A DNA stretch of 9,318 nt from CAYZXK01 sp964482395 (GTDB lineage: Bacteria > Planctomycetota > Phycisphaerae > UBA1845 > Fen-1342). A program made the position numbers and the translations under genes. The stretch spans positions 1 through 9,318 of the forward strand of contig CAYZXK010000048.1 in assembly GCA_964482395.1 (NCBI GenBank), given 5' to 3'. Below are positions 5,033 to 9,318 of this stretch, one piece after another. Under the pieces are notes generated by a model that saw nothing but the letters and a program-made list of their open reading frames with translations, was not told where the DNA came from and made no database searches. Position 1 is the first letter of the stretch, and every line of letters starts with the position of its first letter.

Positions 5033-7864
5033 ATGAAATTAGGTTTCTGGAACGTAGTGCTTGTGACGGCGGTATCAGGGTGGGCATGGGGTGGCGAGCC
5101 GCTGCCGAGCGACGAGCGGGTGCAGATTGGGACGCTTCCCAACGGGGTGCGCTGGATGTACCGGCGGCACGAGGTACCGCCCGGCAAGATGGCGATGATG
5201 ATGCATGTCCGGGCGGGGTCGCTGCACGAGAGCGAAGGGCAACGCGGGGTGGCGCATTTCCTGGAGCACATGGCCTTCTGCGGGTCGGAGAACTTCCCTC
5301 CCGGGCAGCTTGAACCCTACTACGAAAGCATCGGCATGGAGTTCGGGCCCGACCGGACCGCGTTCACCAGTTTCGACCAGAGCGTGTACATTCTGTTTCT
5401 GCCGGACACCACGCCCGAGCAGGTGAGCAGGGGCCTGATGTTGCTGAGCGACTACGCCTTCCGCCTGTCACTGCCGGAGGGCGAGATCGAGAAGCAGCGG
5501 CAGGAAGTCTTGATGGAGTTGCAGGCTGGGCTCAGCCCCTCGCAGCGCCTCCGCGACCGGCTCTTCGAGAGGTTGTTCGCCGGCACGCGGCTGGGGCAGC
5601 GCTTGCCCGCCGGATCGGAAGAGGACATCCGGAAGATCGGGCGAAGCGAGTTAGAGCAGTACTACCGCACCTGGTACCGGCCGGAGCGGATCACGCTGAT
5701 GATGGTCGGCGACGCGGCTTTCGAGCCCTACTTGCCGCTGGTGGAGAAGTGGTTCGGGCAGTACCGGCCGGACGGCCAGCCCCAGCCGGATCCGGGGCCG
5801 GAGCTGAAGCCATTTGCCGGCGATCAGGTGATTATCCTGACCGACGCCGAGTATGGGCAGGCCGACGTGGACCTGTACAGCCTGTGGCCGGGCCGTCCAC
5901 CGACCACCACGGTCGAGCAGTATCGGGTGGAACTGATCGAGCAAATTCTTGCCTCGATCATGGACCGGCGTTTCTCGCAGCGGATGAAGAGCGGGGAGGC
6001 CGGCTACCGGGCGGCGAGCGTGGGGGCGTTTAACCTGCTCAACGAGGCCATGCTGGCCAATGCTTCGGCGGTCGGAGAGCCGGAAGAATGGGATAAGCTG
6101 CTGGAGAACCTGTGCACTGAAGTCAACCGGGGGTTCCAGCATGGGTTTCTGGAGCCGGAACTGGAATTCTGCAAGCAACAACTGCTGGCCGCGGCCGAGG
6201 ACGAGGTGGCCCGCGAACCGAGCCGGCAAGCCCGGGAGGTGCTGGAGCAGATGCGTTCGGCGGTAAGCAATCGCGAGCCGATCATCTCTGCTCAGCAGAA
6301 CGTGGAGTTGCTCAAGAAGCTGCTGCCGGGGATCAGCGTTCGGGACGTTGCGGCCGCGTTCCGGAACTACTTCGAGCTGGGCAAGTTCGCCTGTGTGCTT
6401 ACCATTCCGAAGAAGGAGGGGCTTCGGCTGCCAGACGAGGAAGAGCTGCGGGCGGCGGTCCGGGCCGCCCGGGTCGCCCAGGTCGAGCCGCCCAAGTGGG
6501 AGCCCCCGGCCACCAGCCTGCTGGAACGCGAGCCGGTCCCGGGCCGGATGACCGAGTCGAGCCGGGACCCGGATCTGGATATCACCAGCGGTTGGCTGGA
6601 AAACAACGTCCGCGTCCACCATCGCTTCATGGATGCTCGCAAAGATACGGTGATGGTGAGCATCACCCTGGCTGGTGGTCAGATAGAAGAGACCGGCGCC
6701 AACGCGGGCATCACCGCGGCTGCCGCCCTGGTATTCACCCAGCCGGCTACCCGCCGGCTGAGCTCAACTGAGATTCAGGACTTGATGATCGGCAAGAAGG
6801 TGGAGTTGGGCGGCAGTGGGCACGACGATAGTTTCACGCTGACCGTGGTAGGGTCGCCGGCGGACCTGGAAGCGGGGCTACAGCTCGCGCATGCGCTGCT
6901 GATCGAGGGCCAACTGGAACGCCGCCGGTTCGATGAGTGGAAGCAGGCCGTCCTCCAGCAGTACGAGACGGCCAGCCGGTTGGCGGAGTACGCGGCCTAT
7001 GAAGCGCTGCTCAAGCTGCTGGCCGGAGATGACCCGCGGCGGACCATCCTGCTGACGCCGGCCCAGATTCGGGCTTTGACGCTGACCGCGGTCCAAGCCT
7101 GGTACGACCGACTGTGCCGGGAGGCGCCCATGGAAGTAGCCGTGGTGGGCGACATGCCCCTGGTCGACGTGCAACCGCTGATCGAGAAGTACCTTGGCTC
7201 GCTGCCCAGTCGGCCGCGGGGCGCGGCACACCTGGAGCCACTGCGCAAGCTGAACCGGCCGCCGGGGCCGTTCCAAAAGCGGATCGAGATCGATGCGATC
7301 ATGCCTCAGGCCATGGCCCTGGCTGGATTCATCGGCTGCGACGCCCAGAACCTGTCCGACCTGCGGGCCCTCAACCTGGCCACTAATGTCCTGGACAGCC
7401 GATTGATCCAGCGTCTCCGCGAACAACTCGGCCTGGTCAGCTCCATCCAGGCCATCAATGGGCCGGGGCGAACCTACGCCGACTCCGGCGTGTTCTTCGG
7501 CGCGGCACCCTGCGCACCGGAAAAGTCGGACCAGGTTCTGGCCGAGATGGAAGCCGTCTTCCGGGCATTCGCCGAATCCGGCCCGACGCTCGAGGAACTG
7601 GCCGGCGCCCAGAAGCAGATTCTCAGCCACTTGGAAAGCCAACTGAAGGAACCAGACTACTGGCTCGACCAGCTCCAGGCCCTGGACCTGCGCGGCATCA
7701 AGCTGTCGGATCTCAAGCAGGTGCCGGAGGCTTATCAGGCCCTCACGGCCGAGCAGGTGCGCGACGTTTTCAGAAAGTACTATGTCCCGAGCCGAACGCT
7801 CCGGGTCTGCGCTCTGCCGGCACCGCCGAGCGTGCAGACCAGACCGGCAGATTCAACCCCCTGA
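5033..7864 (+). CDS. M16 family zinc metallopeptidase, secreted, two-domain
   Basis: The protein has 943 aa. M16 peptidases (pitrilysin, insulysin and processing-peptidase relatives) degrade or trim peptides inside a clam-shell chamber. The N-terminus, MKLGFWNVVLVTAVSGWAWG, is a short signal peptide with likely cleavage around residue 20, so the enzyme probably acts in the periplasm. The inverted zinc motif HFLEH lies at 75-79 (His75, catalytic Glu78, His79), inside GVAHFLEHMAFCGSENFP. The third ligand is probably Glu162 in EKQRQEVLMEL (153-163). The first M16 N/C pair covers about 30-385, with YYRTWYRPERITLMMVGD (210-227) opening the C domain. The second pair covers about 520-870; the matching place (about 555-568) reads ANAGITAAAALVF and has no zinc ligands, so this half is structural, as in most two-domain members. 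AAGGAA (5019-5024) lies 8 nt before the ATG. It appears to be transcribed alone: no gene abuts it on either side, and a terminator-like stem follows near 8000. The substrate is unknown. Confidence 0.95.
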   Translation: MKLGFWNVVLVTAVSGWAWGGEPLPSDERVQIGTLPNGVRWMYRRHEVPPGKMAMMMHVRAGSLHESEGQRGVAHFLEHMAFCGSENFPPGQLEPYYESIGMEFGPDRTAFTSFDQSVYILFLPDTTPEQVSRGLMLLSDYAFRLSLPEGEIEKQRQEVLMELQAGLSPSQRLRDRLFERLFAGTRLGQRLPAGSEEDIRKIGRSELEQYYRTWYRPERITLMMVGDAAFEPYLPLVEKWFGQYRPDGQPQPDPGPELKPFAGDQVIILTDAEYGQADVDLYSLWPGRPPTTTVEQYRVELIEQILASIMDRRFSQRMKSGEAGYRAASVGAFNLLNEAMLANASAVGEPEEWDKLLENLCTEVNRGFQHGFLEPELEFCKQQLLAAAEDEVAREPSRQAREVLEQMRSAVSNREPIISAQQNVELLKKLLPGISVRDVAAAFRNYFELGKFACVLTIPKKEGLRLPDEEELRAAVRAARVAQVEPPKWEPPATSLLEREPVPGRMTESSRDPDLDITSGWLENNVRVHHRFMDARKDTVMVSITLAGGQIEETGANAGITAAAALVFTQPATRRLSSTEIQDLMIGKKVELGGSGHDDSFTLTVVGSPADLEAGLQLAHALLIEGQLERRRFDEWKQAVLQQYETASRLAEYAAYEALLKLLAGDDPRRTILLTPAQIRALTLTAVQAWYDRLCREAPMEVAVVGDMPLVDVQPLIEKYLGSLPSRPRGAAHLEPLRKLNRPPGPFQKRIEIDAIMPQAMALAGFIGCDAQNLSDLRALNLATNVLDSRLIQRLREQLGLVSSIQAINGPGRTYADSGVFFGAAPCAPEKSDQVLAEMEAVFRAFAESGPTLEELAGAQKQILSHLESQLKEPDYWLDQLQALDLRGIKLSDLKQVPEAYQALTAEQVRDVFRKYYVPSRTLRVCALPAPPSVQTRPADSTP

Positions 7865-7990
7865 GCGGAACGCCGCCAAGCGGCATGCCCTGCAATATGC
7901 GGGCGCGCTGATCGGCGGCGCGAGTCAAAACCCCAAGCCCGAACGGACCGGCTTGCCGGCGGCGCCAACCAGTGCTTCGTGTTTTCCCGC

Positions 7991-8020
7991 GGGCCGCGTG
8001 TCAGCGTGCGGCCCTTCTTT
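7991..8020 (+). terminator. Probable terminator of the M16 gene
   Basis: GGGCCGC (7991-7997) pairs with GCGGCCC (8008-8014) around a 10-nt loop and is followed directly by TTCTTT. It is about 125 nt past the M16 stop codon. The T-run is interrupted, so termination may be partial. Confidence 0.5.
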
Positions 8021-8246
8021 CGTGGCGGCGTCGGTGTCGATCTGATCGGATCCGCTGGCCGGAACCGCAAGCCGCGGTGATTTGCGGCCAGATGGTCCAA
8101 GGGTTGCGGGTGGCGTAGGCGGGGTGCTGAAGGCGCTATGCCGAAGCCGAACCCGACTTGCCGGGCGGGATCAGAGCTCGCAGCCGGCGGAAGATGTGGC
8201 CAAGCTTGACCGACTCCAAGCCGGCCAGTAGTTTCCAAGTGGTCGG

Positions 8247-8267
8247 GGTCCAGTAAGAACCTGGACC
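8247..8267. other. Hairpin upstream of the tRNA gene
   Basis: GGTCCAG (8247-8253) and CTGGACC (8261-8267) form 7 base pairs around the loop TAAGAAC. No T-run follows. Function unknown. Confidence 0.35.
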
Positions 8268-8375
8268 GAGGTTTGCCGGTCGCGGCTTGGCCGTCGCCGA
8301 CCGCTGAGCCGGAGCGATAGCCGCCCGATCACGGTCTCGGCGTGGGCCGACAGACCGAGCCGGCAGTTCCGGCCT

Positions 8376-8448
8376 GCCACCGTAGCTCAATCGGCAGAGC
8401 AGCGGTTTTGTAAACCGCAGGTTATCGGTTCGAGTCCGATCGGTGGCT
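8376..8448 (+). tRNA. tRNA-Thr, anticodon UGU
   Basis: The full cloverleaf can be drawn. The acceptor stem GCCACCG (8376-8382) pairs with CGGTGGC (8441-8447). The D arm is GCTC/GAGC (8385-8388, 8397-8400) with loop AATCGGCA. The anticodon stem GCGGT/ACCGC (8402-8406, 8414-8418) carries loop TTTGTAA with anticodon TGT at 8409-8411. The variable loop is AGGTT. The T arm ATCGG/CCGAT (8424-8428, 8436-8440) has loop TTCGAGT. The discriminator base is T8448 and CCA is not encoded. All stems are perfectly paired, so the gene looks functional. A convergent integrase gene overlaps it on the other strand, and it is the likely integration target of that element. Confidence 0.97.
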
Positions 8449-9318
8449 TTTTGACACGATGCGTCACGTTTACGCAAGTTGTGTCAGTCGTGACACTTCC
8501 GGCAGTTCCGCCCAAAAGCCGATCATCGCCGCTTGTGCCAGTTTGTGCCTCTGGCGTACACGTTTTGCCAGAAGTTGGTACAAGCGTCGATACAAGCGGC
8601 CGCGGCGCGTAAGTGCCGCAATTCGTGGCCACAACGTCCCGATTTCCCGCTTCGGCGGACGATTTCTGATACAAGCGGTCGCCAGCACGGCTTGCGTTTT
8701 TTTCGGTCAAAACCGGTTCCGGGAATCCACAACCATCAGCTTGCCCCCCGACCGTGCCGGTTGCCCGTGCCCGCTGCGCGTCCGGTCGGTCATCAAGCGG
8801 CAGGGCGGGCAGCGCGTTGAGTGCCCCGGCCACGTCAAGTAGCCGGGGGTCGGTGTACGTGTTCATCGTCAGTTCAAGCGTGCTATGCCGCATCGCCGCT
8901 TGCGCGACCCGCGGCGCCACCCCGCCCTTGCTCAAGTACGTGCCGAACGTGTGCCGCAGGCTGTGAATGTCGACCACCCGCCCGCGGTCATCGCGCTTCG
9001 GGATGCCGGCTGCCCGCAAGTCGCGGTTAAAGATGCTCAACAGGTTCGGCGGAACGTCAAACAGCGGCGCATCATCCGGCAGCCGGGCCGGCAACGGTAG
9101 TTGCTTCGCACGTGCCGCGGCCTGTGCCGCGTCGAGTCGTTCAGATAACCAGCTCCGCAGGTCGGCCACCAGGTCGGCCCGCAATGGGATTTCCGCGGCG
9201 TGCCCGGATTTCGCGTCGGCCGCCCGCAGCCGGATGCACGGTACCGGGCCGTCCAAATCAACCGCTCCCACAGTCAGCGAAGCCGCTTCGCCCCGTCGTA
9301 GGCCAGTCAGAACGAGCG
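8387..9318 (-). CDS. Tyrosine recombinase / integrase, partial (5' end beyond right edge)
   Basis: The C-terminal 309 residues of a phage/ICE-type site-specific recombinase are visible. All catalytic residues of the family can be placed (numbering from the edge): TGLRRGE at 4-10 with the first arginine (Arg7), a probable catalytic lysine in AKSGHAAEIPL (Lys36), HSLRHTF (118-124) giving His118 and Arg121, MRHS (142-145) giving His144, and NTYTD (152-156) with the Tyr154 nucleophile. The enzyme therefore looks active. The core ends near residue 165. About 145 further residues follow with no recognised domain, including LVSTLVPTSGKTCTP. The last stretch, GLEPITCGLQNRCSAD, is encoded antisense to tRNA-Thr, and the TGA stop (8389-8387) is the complement of the D arm. 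The frame continues through the right edge (LVLTGLRRGEAASLT lies before the first GTG at 9271), so that GTG is not the true start. The N-terminal DNA-binding domain is outside the window. Confidence 0.93.
   Translation of the reverse strand, partial: LVLTGLRRGEAASLTVGAVDLDGPVPCIRLRAADAKSGHAAEIPLRADLVADLRSWLSERLDAAQAAARAKQLPLPARLPDDAPLFDVPPNLLSIFNRDLRAAGIPKRDDRGRVVDIHSLRHTFGTYLSKGGVAPRVAQAAMRHSTLELTMNTYTDPRLLDVAGALNALPALPLDDRPDAQRARATGTVGGQADGCGFPEPVLTEKNASRAGDRLYQKSSAEAGNRDVVATNCGTYAPRPLVSTLVPTSGKTCTPEAQTGTSGDDRLLGGTAGSVTTDTTCVNVTHRVKKPPIGLEPITCGLQNRCSAD
8407..8448 (+). other. Inferred attachment-site core (3' half of tRNA-Thr)
   Basis: Tyrosine integrases of this kind usually recombine within the anticodon or T-loop part of a tRNA gene and rebuild its 3' end. 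The intact tRNA directly abutting a convergent integrase gene suggests that the identity segment starts at or after the anticodon loop. The second copy that would define its exact ends is not in the window, so these limits are a guess. Confidence 0.45.
8452..8496. repeat. TGACAC repeats next to the tRNA 3' end
   Basis: TGACAC occurs at 8452-8457 and 8491-8496, and its reverse complement GTGTCA at 8481-8486. The last two form a palindrome GTGTCA-gtcg-TGACAC (8481-8496). CGTCACG at 8462-8468 is a partial copy. They begin 4 nt after the tRNA, where integrase or excisionase arm sites are commonly found. Confidence 0.4.
8529..8678. repeat. ACAAGCG repeats inside the integrase tail region
   Basis: TACAAGCG is present at 8579-8586, 8591-8598 and 8670-8677. 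The last two lie in an 11-bp repeat GATACAAGCGG (8589-8599, 8668-8678). An inverted copy, CCGCTTGT, is at 8529-8536. Two of the direct copies start 12 bp apart, close to one helical turn. On the coding strand of the integrase the repeats give CTTGTA, encoding the repeated Leu-Val of LVSTLV. They may be arm-type protein binding sites of the attachment site. Confidence 0.4.
8533..8550 (+). repeat. TTGTGCC tandem repeat
   Basis: TTGTGCCA (8533-8540) and TTGTGCCT (8543-8550) are tandem copies at a 10-bp period, within the same repeat-rich segment between the integrase core and the tRNA. Confidence 0.3.

Larger units (their letters stand above)
7865..8375. other. Intergenic region between the M16 gene and tRNA-Thr
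   Basis: No convincing gene is seen here. After the M16 stop come two small hairpins (7872-7884, GCCGC/GCGGC; 7887-7904, GCCC/GGGC) without T-runs, then the terminator-like stem at 7991-8020, and later a 7-bp hairpin at 8247-8267. A TTGACC (8206-8211) with TAGTTT 17 nt further on is the only promoter-like pair before the tRNA. It is weak and about 140 nt from the tRNA. Confidence 0.5.

Noticed and set aside
5651..6622. 323-codon open frame on the minus strand (and 254 codons at 6878-7642)
   Set aside because: Both are antisense to the M16 peptidase gene, whose own translation is unambiguous over the same stretch. No domain or start signal is seen in the antisense frames.
8136..8477. 113-codon minus-strand ORF across the tRNA
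   Set aside because: It overlaps the tRNA in another frame, shows no domain and has no start signal. Its resemblance to database tails (RTRTDNLRFTKPLLCRLSYGG-like text) is the familiar antisense-tRNA artefact.
1..9318. CRISPR arrays, insertion sequences, rRNA genes
   Set aside because: No regularly spaced repeats of 20-40 nt, no transposase motifs, no terminal inverted repeats with target duplications and no rRNA signature were seen on either strand.

Overview
The window is a GC-rich bacterial chromosome segment. It holds four protein genes, two of them cut by the window edges, one tRNA and the edge of an integrated element. The gene content suits a planctomycete-type bacterium: a Gfo/Idh/MocA oxidoreductase of the KFMGRAHSNA type, a MoxR ATPase, a two-domain M16 peptidase, and a tyrosine recombinase with a long C-terminal tail resembling tails I recall from planctomycete integrases. 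That assignment is an inference from family flavour and base composition, not a proof.

Layout from left to right. (1) 1-688, minus strand: the first 229 codons of a DAHP synthase (shikimate pathway entry), running off the left edge. (2) 909-2096, minus strand: a complete NAD(P)-dependent Gfo/Idh/MocA oxidoreductase, upstream of the DAHP synthase and facing the same way. (3) 2097-2351: a divergent promoter region. (4) 2352-3350, plus strand: a complete MoxR-family AAA+ ATPase with no DUF58 or VWA partner after it. (5) 3351-5032: about 1.7 kb with no convincing protein gene but several strong stem-loops. Three of these have the form of intrinsic terminators on the minus strand, although no minus-strand gene is recognisable there. 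The leftmost terminator is preceded by two further hairpins and may end a structured small RNA. (6) 5033-7864, plus strand: a secreted M16 zinc peptidase of 943 aa, followed by a probable terminator near 8000. (7) 8376-8448, plus strand: tRNA-Thr(UGU). (8) 8387-9318, minus strand: a tyrosine recombinase whose 5' end lies beyond the right edge and whose 3' end reads antisense into the tRNA gene.

The right end is the most informative part. The integrase converges on the tRNA, its last residues are encoded antisense to the tRNA, and its TGA stop is the complement of the D-arm. This is how an integrative element inserted at the 3' end of tRNA-Thr would look, with the element continuing to the right outside the window. 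Short direct and inverted repeats between the recombinase core and the tRNA fall inside the open reading frame of the tail, so that DNA may serve both as coding sequence and as the attachment-site arm. No element cargo is visible. The housekeeping genes on the left show no functional link with each other or with the element.
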